Source of the DNA: Planctomycetota bacterium
GTDB lineage: Bacteria; Planctomycetota; UBA1135
Direction: 5' to 3'
Length of the DNA: 64,000 nucleotides
Assembly (NCBI GenBank): GCA_021776795.1
Contig: JAJFFC010000020.1
Location: 248,001-312,000, forward strand
The stretch's first letter is position 1. Every line of letters begins with the position of its first letter. This document shows, piece after piece, positions 51,381 through 60,393 of the stretch. The position numbers and the translations under genes were made by a program. The notes under the pieces were generated by a model that did no database searches, had not been told where the DNA came from, and was given only the letters and a program-made list of their open reading frames with translations.

Positions 51381-53543
51381 CTGATAGGTCGGCGAGGCAG
51401 CGAGATCGATTTCTCCGTCCTCCAATCCACCACCGACATAGCCGAGCTGTTCGTTGTTCTGGCCACCAGTTGCCTGAATCTTAATCGGGTTGTTCTTGAT
51501 TTCGCGGCGGTACCAAGCGAAGTGGCCAATCCACTTTTCATAGGCGACGACTGAGGAGCTCAGCTGTTGCTGGAATCTCGTTTCGTAGGAATGAGCGAGA
51601 GCTTGGGCAGCAGCCGGCATTTCCAACGCCTCGCTGCTTTGTTCCGTCGGGTCCTGCGCAAGGTCGACCAAGGCGCGCTGGCCATCGCCGTAGATATAGA
51701 GCTTGTGCTCTTTGGTGCGCATGACATCAATCGAGCGCATGGTGATGGCCACCTCTGAAGGCATGCCTCCGTCAGGCTCCATCCAATCCCATTCCTCATA
51801 GCTGGCTAGGTATGGGGCCGGGTTGAAGTAATGCGCCATGATGAAATCACGTGCCGCCTTTTCTTCCTTTTGCAGCACCGGAAGTTGGCTGACGCCTTGA
51901 ATCGCCTTGAGTTGTGGGCTCTTGGGCCAACCGCCTTCGAGCTTGGTCTCAATCACATCTAGAATGGTGGGGAAGATGTCGATGGTCGAGGCCATCGAGC
52001 TGACACGTTGCCCAGCAGGGATTAGTTCCGGGTAACGCATGATCAGTGGCACATGGAGCAAGCGATCAGAAAGCGAGAGCTGGTGTCCAATGCGGTGACT
52101 CAGCTCGCCAAATTCCTCGCCATGGTCGGCGGTGATGACAATCAGGGTGTCTTCCTTCAGCCCCATTTCCTGAAGGCCATCAAACAAGCGGCCGAGGAGC
52201 CCATCCTGATACAAAATCTCCTCGTCGTACAAAGATTTGTACATTTCCCACTGCAGTTCCGTGGGCTTGAATTCACCCAGGATGACGTCGCGGTGACTGC
52301 TGAAGGAGTTGTGAGGCTTGAGATCGAGGAAGTCCTGTTCGGTGGCGCCTTCCGGGCGGAAGTGTCCTTTGAACTCAGCCGGAGGTAGGTAGGGGTCATG
52401 CGCCTCATTCAAATTCATGAACAAGAAGAAGGGCCGGTCTTCTGCGCGCGCGCGATTGCCATCGAGCCAATCCAAAGCGGTATCGACCACCCGTGCTCCC
52501 CCCTTATCGATTTGCTTGGGTGCTGGCTTGCCAAACTTGTCCCGATAGCGTGCCCAAAAGCGCGAAACGAAGAAGCGATCGCGCAGATTCGGCATGGAAT
52601 AGTCGTAATAGGTGTGGAATCCTTGGGTCAGGCCGGCAGTGTTGCTCAACCAAGATTTCTCTGAAACGCCAGCGGTGTCGTAGCCGCGCAGAGCCAGTTC
52701 TTCCGCAAGGGTGTGGAAGTCGTGCAGCTCCAAACCAAGCGAATGCGCAGTGCCGTCGGAAAGGCGCGGGCGTTCCCAGCCGGTGCCATGAAGATTCGGC
52801 AACATGCTGGTGAACATGGACGCGTGTGAAGGCAGGGTCCAGGGGCCGGCGGAGAAGGCTTGCTCGAACAGGGCGCCCTCATCGGCAAGCGCATCGAGGC
52901 GCGGCGAAGTGGGGCGGAAGTAGCCGTAGCTGCCAAGGTGTGGCGCCGCCACCGTGTCGAGCACAATGAACAGCACGTTGGGGGCATCGGCCGGAGCAGG
53001 GCTCTCCGCACGTTGATCCGAAATTTGCCCAGGGCGCACTGGCACCAAGAAGGAAAGAAGTGTGGCGACGATTAACACGCCAAGGCCAAGAACCATACTG
53101 GGTGGGCGCATCATCGATGAAACGACAAAGCCAAAGCGCGAGCGCCACAGCAGGTAGCCCAAGACATAGGCGCCAATCGGCCACAATGCGGACACCATCA
53201 TCGGGCCTAGAACCCGCCCCGAGAACAGAGCGTGCTCCGGCGGGATGGCCATGCGAGTTTCGACGATATTGATTGCCAACCAGCCCGCGCAAAAGACAAA
53301 CCACCCCAGGTGCAGGGTGAGATCCTCTTGGCGGTGGGCGCGGCGTGAGGCCAGCGGCAACAGAAGCGCAGCGATGAGGCCAAAACAAGCCCCCGCGATG
53401 AGATAGGTGGGCACAAGCCCAGCCCAGGTCAGCGGATCTGCGTGATAGGGGAAGCCTCGGTAAAGGCTAATGGCCTCGATCAGACTGGCCCAGCCAGCGA
53501 GGCATGCGCCGATGAGGGCGCCGAGGAGGAGTTGACGAGCCAT
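51354..53543 (-). CDS. Sulfatase-fold membrane protein without the formylglycine cysteine
   Basis: 729 residues. About five N-terminal membrane helices (to about residue 175) and then a large exported alkaline-phosphatase-superfamily domain: NVLFIVLDTVAAPHLGSYGY (metal Asp), GPWTLPSHASMFTS, and VITADHGEEFGELSHRIGHQ. The position of the sulfatase C/S-x-P-x-R nucleophile is Thr (TLPSHAS), as in phosphoglycerol or phosphoethanolamine transferases, so formylglycine sulfatase activity is unlikely. A phospho-transfer role on an envelope polymer is inference. One-base overlap with the gene upstream. Confidence 0.83.
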   Translation of the reverse strand: MARQLLLGALIGACLAGWASLIEAISLYRGFPYHADPLTWAGLVPTYLIAGACFGLIAALLLPLASRRAHRQEDLTLHLGWFVFCAGWLAINIVETRMAIPPEHALFSGRVLGPMMVSALWPIGAYVLGYLLWRSRFGFVVSSMMRPPSMVLGLGVLIVATLLSFLVPVRPGQISDQRAESPAPADAPNVLFIVLDTVAAPHLGSYGYFRPTSPRLDALADEGALFEQAFSAGPWTLPSHASMFTSMLPNLHGTGWERPRLSDGTAHSLGLELHDFHTLAEELALRGYDTAGVSEKSWLSNTAGLTQGFHTYYDYSMPNLRDRFFVSRFWARYRDKFGKPAPKQIDKGGARVVDTALDWLDGNRARAEDRPFFLFMNLNEAHDPYLPPAEFKGHFRPEGATEQDFLDLKPHNSFSSHRDVILGEFKPTELQWEMYKSLYDEEILYQDGLLGRLFDGLQEMGLKEDTLIVITADHGEEFGELSHRIGHQLSLSDRLLHVPLIMRYPELIPAGQRVSSMASTIDIFPTILDVIETKLEGGWPKSPQLKAIQGVSQLPVLQKEEKAARDFIMAHYFNPAPYLASYEEWDWMEPDGGMPSEVAITMRSIDVMRTKEHKLYIYGDGQRALVDLAQDPTEQSSEALEMPAAAQALAHSYETRFQQQLSSSVVAYEKWIGHFAWYRREIKNNPIKIQATGGQNNEQLGYVGGGLEDGEIDLAASPTYQLPPFFRLR

Positions 53544-53884
53544 TAGGTGTTCCAGGATAAATGGACGCTGTGGCCCTCGCTATCCCCGCTTAAACGAAGC
53601 GGGCCTTGGCGAAGGTCGAGTTCGGCGAGTTTGCGCTGTAACTGCGTTTCAATCACTCCATTGAGCAAGCCTGCACCCTTGACCTTGAAGCGTTCCAGGC
53701 GCAGGCGATCGGCAAGAATGGCGACATCGGCCGTCAAATGGACGGTCCCAACCCTGGGCGCCTTGGCATCGAGGGCAAAGCCGTCGCGGTCGAGGTGGAG
53801 CCGGAGGGGGGTGATGCCTTGCGGGAGCAAAGTGGCAAGCGCCTCTTCAATTCCCGGAAGTTGGAGGTTGCACAGCACTTCCAC
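53543..53884 (-). CDS. Hypothetical protein upstream of the sulfatase-fold gene
   Basis: 113 residues from GTG 53884. Beta-rich (LRLHLDRDGFALDAKAPRVGTVHLTADVAILADRLRLERFKVKG), possibly a small LppX/DUF2993-like beta fold. No signal peptide. TAATG overlap with the sulfatase-fold gene implies shared translation. The start fits the leaderless -10 six bases upstream. Confidence 0.55.
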   Translation of the reverse strand: MEVLCNLQLPGIEEALATLLPQGITPLRLHLDRDGFALDAKAPRVGTVHLTADVAILADRLRLERFKVKGAGLLNGVIETQLQRKLAELDLRQGPLRLSGDSEGHSVHLSWNT

Positions 53885-53890
53885 CCCACT

Positions 53891-53900
53891 AGTTTAAGCT
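53891..53900. promoter_or_regulatory. Overlapping divergent -10 elements (AGTTTAAGCT)
   Basis: TAAACT on the minus strand (53896-53891) ends six bases before GTG 53884. TAAGCT on the plus strand (53895-53900) is 18 bases before TTG 53919. The two hexamers overlap at 53895-53896. Only 34 bases separate the two genes. Confidence 0.45.
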
Positions 53901-53918
53901 CAAGGACCTCGCTTTGCT

Positions 53919-55244
53919 TTGCTGACCCTCCTTTCCACCCTTTTTCTGAGCTCTTTGCTGCAAGTCGCCGCGCCGGTGGATTCCGGCCTGTATCGACCGG
54001 GTGATGGCCGTCGGCCTTTTGGGCGCCTGCCGGTGGAGGGGCCACAGGCCTTATTGGCCACGCTGCAGGACAAAACCGCCAAGTCGGAGGAGCGCCTGGG
54101 CAGTCTCGAGGTCCTGGTGTGGTGGCAGCGGCCGCTTCCACTCGAGGCCGTACGTGGCGTGCGTCATTTGTCGCGTGGGGATTGGCTCCCGCTTTATGCG
54201 AGTGCGCTCACCTTGTGTGGGCCGGAAGCTGTCGAGGAGCTGCAAGGTCTGGCCAAGCGTCGGCAACCTGAGGTGCGCGCCGAGGTGCAGTATGGTTTGG
54301 TGCTTTTGGCTGACGATGGCCAACGCAAGGCGCTGGAGCTTCTGAGCAGGCGCCGCGAATCGCCCTTAGTGCGAGTGGCGGCCTTGCGCGGTTTGGCAGA
54401 TCGTGGTTCGCCGCTGGCGCATGTCGAAGCCTTGCGTAGGCTGCAAATCGAAGAGGGCCATATGTTGCTGGAGTGTTTGTCGATCCTGCGCCGCAATCCT
54501 TCCGAAGATGACGTCGGCCCTTTGATTGACTTGCTTGCGGACAACGATGGCCGCATTGCCAATGAAGCGGTGGAGTTGCTGCAGAACATCACGGGCTACC
54601 GCATTGGCCCGGATGCACGCAGCTGGAAGCATTTCATGCTCAAGCACATTGCCGATGGCACGCCCTTCCGCGCTCCGGCCGAAGCTCCGGGCGCCAACTT
54701 AGATACGCTCAGTTACCTCGGCATTCCGATTCTGTCGCATGGCATTGCCTTTGTGCTTGATGCTTCCTCTTCGATGACGCAAAGGCTGCCCGATCAGCGC
54801 CAGGACACGCGCGCCACCCGGGCGGTGAAGGAGTTTGTCGGCCTGTTGCCGAAGATTCCCGAAGAGGCGCGCTTCAATGTCGTGTTCTTCGAGTCAGAAC
54901 TTTTGGTCTTCCGCCCCGAGCAAATGCCCGCCACCTTGGACACCAAGGCTAAGGCGCAAACTTTCGTCCAGGAAATGCTGTTTGAAGGTGGCACCAACCT
55001 TTACGGCGGCCTCGAGGAAGCCTTTGAAGATGAAGGCCTTGAAGAAATCATTCTCCTATCCGATGGCGCTCCGTCGGTGGGCAACATGGTGCAGCCGGGA
55101 CGGATTTTGGCGCGGGTCGCACGCTGGAATCGCTGGCGCCATGTGCGCATTTCCACGATTAGCTTTGGTGCTTCGGCTACGGCTCGGGCCTTCCTGTATC
55201 GGCTCAGCGCCGATCATGAAGGCTACTGCCGAGTGATCGATTAA
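53919..55244 (+). CDS. Exported VWA-domain protein with HEAT-like repeats
   Basis: 441 residues from TTG 53919. Signal peptide (LTLLSTLFLSSLLQVAAP); alpha-helical HEAT-type repeats about 60-240 (VQYGLVLLADDGQRKALELLSRR; VRVAALRGLADRGSPLAHVEAL; IDLLADNDGRIANEAVELLQ); von Willebrand A domain about 270-440 with MIDAS motif FVLDASSSM and ILLSDGAPS. VWA domains bind metal and mediate protein contacts. Divergent from the sulfatase-fold operon through a shared promoter. Confidence 0.82.
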   Translation: MLTLLSTLFLSSLLQVAAPVDSGLYRPGDGRRPFGRLPVEGPQALLATLQDKTAKSEERLGSLEVLVWWQRPLPLEAVRGVRHLSRGDWLPLYASALTLCGPEAVEELQGLAKRRQPEVRAEVQYGLVLLADDGQRKALELLSRRRESPLVRVAALRGLADRGSPLAHVEALRRLQIEEGHMLLECLSILRRNPSEDDVGPLIDLLADNDGRIANEAVELLQNITGYRIGPDARSWKHFMLKHIADGTPFRAPAEAPGANLDTLSYLGIPILSHGIAFVLDASSSMTQRLPDQRQDTRATRAVKEFVGLLPKIPEEARFNVVFFESELLVFRPEQMPATLDTKAKAQTFVQEMLFEGGTNLYGGLEEAFEDEGLEEIILLSDGAPSVGNMVQPGRILARVARWNRWRHVRISTISFGASATARAFLYRLSADHEGYCRVID

Positions 55245-55270
55245 GGTCCTGCCAGTCCGCTCAGCACCGC

Positions 55271-55276
55271 TAGAAT
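55271..55276 (+). promoter_or_regulatory. Candidate leaderless -10 element TAGAAT before the crotonase gene
   Basis: GCTAGAAT ends seven bases before ATG 55284, without a Shine-Dalgarno sequence. Confidence 0.45.
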
Positions 55277-55283
55277 TCGCGGC

Positions 55284-56111
55284 ATGAGCGACGAATCTTG
55301 GACTTCCATGACCCGCGGCCTGGTCCGCTTGCAAGTGGTCAATCGCGTGGCTTGGTTGGAACTACACAACCCGCCGGCAAATAACTACAGCTTCGACATG
55401 ATGCGCGACCTTGACGAGGCCGTGCTGCAGTGCCGCATGGATGACGAGGTCGATGTCCTGGTTCTTTGCGGCGAGGGCGATCGCTTCTTCTGCGCAGGCG
55501 CCGACATCAACATGTTGACTTCGGTGACGCCGCGATGGAAGTACAGCTTCTGTTTGCACGCCAATGAAACCATGTTGCGCATGGAGCATACACCGAAACT
55601 GGTGATAGCTGCGCTCAATGGGCATTGTGTCGGCGGTGGGCTCGAAGTGGCCCTTGCGGCTGATATTCGCATTGGCCGCTCCGCCGCGGAAGGTGGCAAG
55701 CCGTTCTCGATTGGCCTGCCCGAGGTCAAGTTGGGTGTGCTTCCTGGGACTGGCGGCACCCAACGCTTGGGTCGTTTGCTCGGCCCTTCTGTGGCCATGG
55801 AAATGATGGTTTCGGCGAAGATGTACCAACCGGAAACCGCGCTCGACAAAGGCTTGGTTCATCAAGTGCTGCCTTTTGAGGGCTTCCGCGAAGGAGTGCA
55901 ATCCTATGCTGAAGGATTCACGGCGCCGCATGTGGCGCCGCTGGCCGTCGGCAACATCAAGCGCGCAGTACAAAGTGGTTGCGGACTCCCCTTGGAATCT
56001 GGTTTAGCGCTGGAGCGCGAACTGCAACAACGTCTGTTTGAGTCTGACGATGCTGGTGAAGGCCTCGCCGCCTTCCTCGAGAAACGTGCTGCAGAATTCC
56101 AAGGGCAGTAA
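55284..56111 (+). CDS. Enoyl-CoA hydratase/isomerase (crotonase) family protein
   Basis: 275 residues. Oxyanion-hole motifs FFCAGADINML (about 73-83) and ALNGHCVGGGLEVALAADIRI (about 110-130), then LPEVKLGVLPGTGGTQRLGRLLG with the catalytic Glu position. Hydrates enoyl-CoA or a related CoA ester. The next gene starts two bases after its stop, so the two are cotranscribed; a fatty-acid or short-chain carbon pathway is likely but unspecified. Confidence 0.88.
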   Translation: MSDESWTSMTRGLVRLQVVNRVAWLELHNPPANNYSFDMMRDLDEAVLQCRMDDEVDVLVLCGEGDRFFCAGADINMLTSVTPRWKYSFCLHANETMLRMEHTPKLVIAALNGHCVGGGLEVALAADIRIGRSAAEGGKPFSIGLPEVKLGVLPGTGGTQRLGRLLGPSVAMEMMVSAKMYQPETALDKGLVHQVLPFEGFREGVQSYAEGFTAPHVAPLAVGNIKRAVQSGCGLPLESGLALERELQQRLFESDDAGEGLAAFLEKRAAEFQGQ

Positions 56112-56113
56112 TC

Positions 56114-57151
56114 ATGAAGGCGATTCGCGTAGAACAGCACGGCGGGCTCGATGCCCTCGAATTAGTCGATTTACCGGTCCCTGAGCCCGGCCCAGGCCAG
56201 GTCCGCATCAAGGTGGCCTATGCTGCGTTGAACCACCTCGACATCTGGGTGCGGAAAGGCGTTCCCGGCCATCGCTTTCCGCTGCCGATGACTCCCGGCT
56301 GTGATTTCAGTGGCGTCGTCGATGCTTGCGGCCCTGGCGCCGAAGCCATGCCCATCGGCACACGCGTCGCCATTGCTCCGGGCTTCAACTTGGAGCCTAG
56401 CCTGCAAGCTGCGGCGGGGGAGCACAACCTCGCCCGCGACTATGGCATTTACGGCGAAACCACCGATGGCGGCAACGCCGAATATGCGGTGGTGCAGCTG
56501 GAAAACTGTCTACCGATTCCCGAGGACTTCCCATTGGACCAAGCGGCAGCCTTCCCGCTGACCTACCTCACCGCTTGGCATATGGTGGTGTCGCGTTGTG
56601 GCATCCAACCTTGGGACAAGGTGTTGATTCATGCCGCGGGTTCGGGTGTTTCGGTGGCTGCCACCCAAATCGCACGTCTGCATGGTGCCGAAGTCATGAT
56701 CACAGCCGGGTCCGATGAGAAAGTTGCCCGTGGCATCGAGAATGGTGCGCAATTTGGCGTGAACTATCGCGACGAAGATTGGACCAAGGCAGCCAAGCAA
56801 TGGACTGGTGGCCGTGGGTTGGACATCATCGTCGACCATGTCGGTGTCGATACCTTGCCGAAGGGCGTATGGGCTCTTGCCAAAGGAGGCCGCATCGTGA
56901 CTTGTGGTGTGACCAGTGGTGCGCAAATGGAACTCAACTTCGCGCCCATCTTCTTCAAGAGTTTGAGCATCTTGGGCTCGACCATGGGAGGGCTAGGGGA
57001 GCTCAAGCATCTGGCGCAATTGGTTTTCCGCGGAGAGCTGAAACCACTCATCGACCGCACCTTTGCGCTCGAGGACGTCGCCGAAGCGCATGCCCATGTC
57101 GAGAGTCGCCAGGCTTTCGGGAAGGTGTTGCTTCGCGTGAGTGGGGAATAG
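56114..57151 (+). CDS. MDR-superfamily alcohol dehydrogenase/quinone oxidoreductase
   Basis: 345 residues. GroES-like N-terminus (VRIKVAYAALNHLDIWVRKG, LPMTPGCDFSGVV) and Rossmann domain (KVLIHAAGSGVSVAATQIA). The structural-zinc cysteine quartet and usual catalytic Cys-His-Cys set are absent, so this is a quinone-oxidoreductase-like, probably zinc-independent, NADPH enzyme. Operon partner of the crotonase; an enoyl reductase or quinone reductase role is possible. Confidence 0.85.
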   Translation: MKAIRVEQHGGLDALELVDLPVPEPGPGQVRIKVAYAALNHLDIWVRKGVPGHRFPLPMTPGCDFSGVVDACGPGAEAMPIGTRVAIAPGFNLEPSLQAAAGEHNLARDYGIYGETTDGGNAEYAVVQLENCLPIPEDFPLDQAAAFPLTYLTAWHMVVSRCGIQPWDKVLIHAAGSGVSVAATQIARLHGAEVMITAGSDEKVARGIENGAQFGVNYRDEDWTKAAKQWTGGRGLDIIVDHVGVDTLPKGVWALAKGGRIVTCGVTSGAQMELNFAPIFFKSLSILGSTMGGLGELKHLAQLVFRGELKPLIDRTFALEDVAEAHAHVESRQAFGKVLLRVSGE

Positions 57152-57366
57152 GGCGTTAAATTGCCCACTTGAGGTAGAAATAAAGAGAAACCGAGTGTGA
57201 TTATGTCTCTCTCGGGCGCCCAGGGGCCGTTGCAGCCTATTTAGCACTGATTTAGGCCAATAATAAAGAGGATTTGCTCCGAATATCTCTCTTAGCTGGC
57301 AGTATTCTGCCGGTCTGGAGAGCTTCTCCCGCACCTAATCGTCCGGTAACCCGTTCGCATTTCACC
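57152..57366 (+). promoter_or_regulatory. 215-base regulatory gap before the cbb3 oxidase operon
   Basis: AT-richer than its surroundings. It contains TAATAA (57261-57266) as a possible -10, a GGGCGCCC palindrome, and two hairpins close to the start: GGCAG-TATT-CTGCC (57298-57311) and GGAGA-GCT-TCTCC (57317-57329). No perfect FNR box (TTGAT-N4-ATCAA) was seen, although oxygen control would be expected. Confidence 0.4.
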
Positions 57367-59568
57367 ATGACGTCCACACTGAACCCCGTCGCCGCCAACG
57401 GCATGGAACGCTTCAGCTACGACGATGACATCGTTCGCAAGTTCGTTTTCGCCACCATTGGATGGGGCGTGGTCGGACTTCTGGTCGGAGTCATCATCGC
57501 TCTACAGCTGGTCAGTCCTGCCTTTAGTTTCGGCCAAGAATGGCTGAGTTTCGGCCGCCTGCGCCCCCTGCATACCAACGCAGTCATCTTCGCCTTTGCC
57601 GGAAACGGCATCTTTGCGGCGGTTTACTACTCGTCGCAACGATTGCTGAAGGCACGCATGTTCAGCGACAAGTTATCCCGGATACACTTCTGGGGCTGGC
57701 AATCGATCATTGTGTCCGCAGCGATTACGCTGCCTTTGGGCATCACGCAAAGTCGTGAGTATGCGGAGCTGGAATGGCCGATTGACATCGCCATTACCTT
57801 GGTCTGGGTGGTTTTCGCCTGGAACTTCTTCGGCACTTTGGCGCGCCGGCGCGAACGCCACATTTACGTGGCGCTTTGGTTCTACATTGCGACCATCGTC
57901 GCGATTGCCGTTCTGCACATCTTCAACAATCTGTGGGTGATTGCGGGGCCGATGACCTCGTACAGCATCTACGCGGGTGTCCAAGATGCCTTTATGCAGT
58001 GGTGGTACGGCCACAACGCCGTGGCCTTCTTCCTGACAACACCCTTCCTCGGCTTGATGTACTACTTCTTGCCGAAGGCTGCAGATCGCCCCGTCTTTAG
58101 CTACAAGCTGTCGATTCTGCACTTCTGGTCCTTGGTGTTCATCTACATCTGGGCTGGCCCGCACCACCTCCATTACACCGCACTACCGGAATGGGCAGCG
58201 ACCTTGGGCATGTTGTTCTCGGTCATGCTGTGGATGCCTTCTTGGGGCGGTATGTTGAACGGTCTGTTGACCTTGCGCGGGGCATGGAACCGCGTGGCCA
58301 CAGACCCGGTGCTGAAGTTCTTCGTCATCGGCATCACCTTCTACGGCATGTCGACCTTCGAAGGTCCACTGCTTTCGGTGAAGGCGGTGAACTCGCTGAG
58401 TCACTACACCGACTGGACCATTGCACACGTACACGCCGGCGCGCTCGGCTGGGTGGGCTCGATGGTCTTCGGTATGTGCTACTTCCTGATCCCGCGCTTG
58501 TTCCAAACCAAGATTGCCAAGCCGAAGTGGGTCGAGCTGCACTTCTGGTTGTCGACCATCGGCATTGTGCTGTACATCGTGGCGATTTACGCCGCCGGCC
58601 TCACGCAGGGCCTGATGTGGCGCGCCTTCACCGCCGAAGGCCAGTTGGAATACCCCGACTTCCTGCAGACGGTGACCAAACTGATCCCGATGTACCAGAT
58701 TCGCGTTCTGGGTGGCGCGCTCTACCTGCTCGGCGCAGTGCTTTGCGCGGTCAACTTGCTTAAGACTTGGGCCAACCGTCCGAAGACCTACGAAGTGCCG
58801 GTGTACGAAGCCGCTCCTTTAGAGAAGAACTACACCCCAGCTCCTGCTAAAGGTGGCTTCTTGGCCATGAACTGGCACCGCGCCTGGGAGGGCAAGCCGC
58901 TGAAGTTCACGATCTTCACCGGTGTTGCGGTCATTTCCGCTTCGCTGTTTGAAATCATTCCGACCTTCGTGATTGAATCGAACGTGCCTTCCATCAGCAC
59001 GGTCAAGCCTTACTCTCCACTCGAAGTCGCCGGACGTGACATTTACCTGTCCGAAGGTTGCTACAACTGTCACTCGCAAATGGTGCGTCCATTGCACTTC
59101 GAAACCGAGCGCTTCGGTGAGTACAGCAAGGCGGGTGAGTTCGTCTACGACCACCCCTTCCAGTGGGGTTCGCGGCGAATTGGCCCAGACCTTCACCGCG
59201 TGGGTCAGCGTCTGCCTTCGGCAGCGTGGCACTTGCGTCACTTCCGTGACCCGCAAGAGACTTCGCCAGGCTCGCTGATGTCCGAGTACGACCACTTGTT
59301 GGCCAAGGAGCTCGACTTCAGCAAGATTCCACGCCACTTGCGTGCCTTGCAGCTGGTCGGCGTACCTTACACCGACGAGGAAGTGCTCGAAGGCGAAGCG
59401 CATGCGCGCAAACAAGCCCTTGAGATCGACATGGAACTGCGCGATGCAGGCTTGCCCGGCTACGGCGACAAGCAGGTCATCGCCATGATTGCCTACATGA
59501 AGCGCCTGGGTACGGACATCGCCAAGATGCCAGACCTGGATACGCTAGAAGGCATGGGAGGGAAGTAG
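57367..59568 (+). CDS. ccoNO: cbb3-type cytochrome c oxidase, fused subunits I and II
   Basis: 733 residues from ATG 57367. CcoN part (to about 490): about 12 helices with the heme/copper histidines in LRPLHTNAVIFAF, WWYGHNAVAFFLTTP, GPHHLHYTALPEWA and TIAHVHAGALGWVG. CcoO part: membrane helix near residue 520, then the heme c motif GCYNCHSQMVRPL (C565) and a Met region. In proteobacteria ccoN and ccoO are separate. This is the catalytic core of a high-affinity terminal oxidase. An upstream in-frame extension lacks an initiation signal. Confidence 0.94.
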   Translation: MTSTLNPVAANGMERFSYDDDIVRKFVFATIGWGVVGLLVGVIIALQLVSPAFSFGQEWLSFGRLRPLHTNAVIFAFAGNGIFAAVYYSSQRLLKARMFSDKLSRIHFWGWQSIIVSAAITLPLGITQSREYAELEWPIDIAITLVWVVFAWNFFGTLARRRERHIYVALWFYIATIVAIAVLHIFNNLWVIAGPMTSYSIYAGVQDAFMQWWYGHNAVAFFLTTPFLGLMYYFLPKAADRPVFSYKLSILHFWSLVFIYIWAGPHHLHYTALPEWAATLGMLFSVMLWMPSWGGMLNGLLTLRGAWNRVATDPVLKFFVIGITFYGMSTFEGPLLSVKAVNSLSHYTDWTIAHVHAGALGWVGSMVFGMCYFLIPRLFQTKIAKPKWVELHFWLSTIGIVLYIVAIYAAGLTQGLMWRAFTAEGQLEYPDFLQTVTKLIPMYQIRVLGGALYLLGAVLCAVNLLKTWANRPKTYEVPVYEAAPLEKNYTPAPAKGGFLAMNWHRAWEGKPLKFTIFTGVAVISASLFEIIPTFVIESNVPSISTVKPYSPLEVAGRDIYLSEGCYNCHSQMVRPLHFETERFGEYSKAGEFVYDHPFQWGSRRIGPDLHRVGQRLPSAAWHLRHFRDPQETSPGSLMSEYDHLLAKELDFSKIPRHLRALQLVGVPYTDEEVLEGEAHARKQALEIDMELRDAGLPGYGDKQVIAMIAYMKRLGTDIAKMPDLDTLEGMGGK

Positions 59569-59570
59569 AG

Positions 59571-59762
59571 ATGCCTTTAGATCCCTCTCTCTGGAAGACT
59601 GTGGCTTTGCTCTCCTTCTTCCTCATCTTTGTCGGCGTCGTCATTTGGACTTACTTGGTCGGCCGCACCAATCGCTTCCAGCACGATGCCGGGTTGCCCC
59701 TTGACGAAGGTCGCCCAGTCCGCAACAGCCACTTGAGTACGCAGGAGGACAACAATGTCTGA
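59571..59762 (+). CDS. ccoQ: CcoQ-like small membrane subunit
   Basis: 63 residues: one membrane helix (TVALLSFFLIFVGVVIWTYL) followed by a short polar tail. Position between ccoNO and ccoP and size match CcoQ, which stabilises the cbb3 complex. It overlaps ccoP by eight bases. Confidence 0.8.
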   Translation: MPLDPSLWKTVALLSFFLIFVGVVIWTYLVGRTNRFQHDAGLPLDEGRPVRNSHLSTQEDNNV

Positions 59763-60366
59763 TTCCCTTCCTACCCCTCCACCGCCCACGGAAGACATCG
59801 ATCATGACATTCTGATCGAAGGTCACACCTACGATGGCATTCAGGAGTACGACAACCCCTTGCCCGGTTGGTGGAAATGGATTTTCATTCTTTCCATCGT
59901 CTACGCCGTGCCCTACACCATTTGGTACCACTTCATGGATGGCAACACGGTGTATGACAAGTACAAGGTTGATGAAGCCGCCAAGGCTGCGCGCATTGCA
60001 GCCATGCCTGAGGTAGAAACGAGCGACAACGCCTTGTTCGCCATGTTGCAAGACGATGCGGCACTCAAGGCCGGGCAAGCGATCTACGACGCCAACTGTG
60101 CCGTTTGTCACCAGAAAGATGGGGGAGGCCTAGTCGGCCCCAACCTGACCGATGACCACTACATCAACGTCAAATCGCTTGCGGATATCCCCAAGATTGT
60201 GGAAGAGGGTGTCATTGCGAAAGGCATGACTCCTTGGAAGGGAATCTTGGATCCCAAGCAAATCGCACAAGTGTCCGCCTATGTCGCCAGCATGCGCGGA
60301 ACCACTCCCGATGCGACCAAAGCCAAGGCTGCCGAGGGAGAAGTGATTCCACCTTGGGGCCCTTGA
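59755..60366 (+). CDS. ccoP: CcoP-like cytochrome c subunit, monoheme
   Basis: 203 residues. ATG 59755 follows AGGAGG. N-terminal region with YDGIQEYDNPLPGWWKWIFILSIVYAVPY, the hallmark of CcoP, one helix, then a single cytochrome c domain (CAVCH, C115-C118-H119; distal Met expected in GVIAKGMTPW). Classical CcoP has two heme domains; only one is present. Confidence 0.88.
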   Translation: MSDSLPTPPPPTEDIDHDILIEGHTYDGIQEYDNPLPGWWKWIFILSIVYAVPYTIWYHFMDGNTVYDKYKVDEAAKAARIAAMPEVETSDNALFAMLQDDAALKAGQAIYDANCAVCHQKDGGGLVGPNLTDDHYINVKSLADIPKIVEEGVIAKGMTPWKGILDPKQIAQVSAYVASMRGTTPDATKAKAAEGEVIPPWGP

Positions 60367-60371
60367 TTTAG

Positions 60372-60388
60372 ACTCTCCTCAGGAGAGT
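60372..60388 (+). promoter_or_regulatory. Hairpin containing the ccoG ribosome binding site
   Basis: ACTCTCC-TCA-GGAGAGT forms a perfect 7-bp stem. Its 3' arm holds GGAG (60382-60385), eight bases before ATG 60394, so the Shine-Dalgarno sequence is paired when the hairpin forms. This could lower or regulate ccoG translation relative to ccoNOQP. Confidence 0.45.
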
Positions 60389-60393
60389 GAAGC

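Noticed and set aside
57152-57366. FNR/Anr box before ccoNO
   Set aside because: Half-site-like strings such as TGTGATTATG occur, but no sequence close to TTGAT-N4-ATCAA was found.
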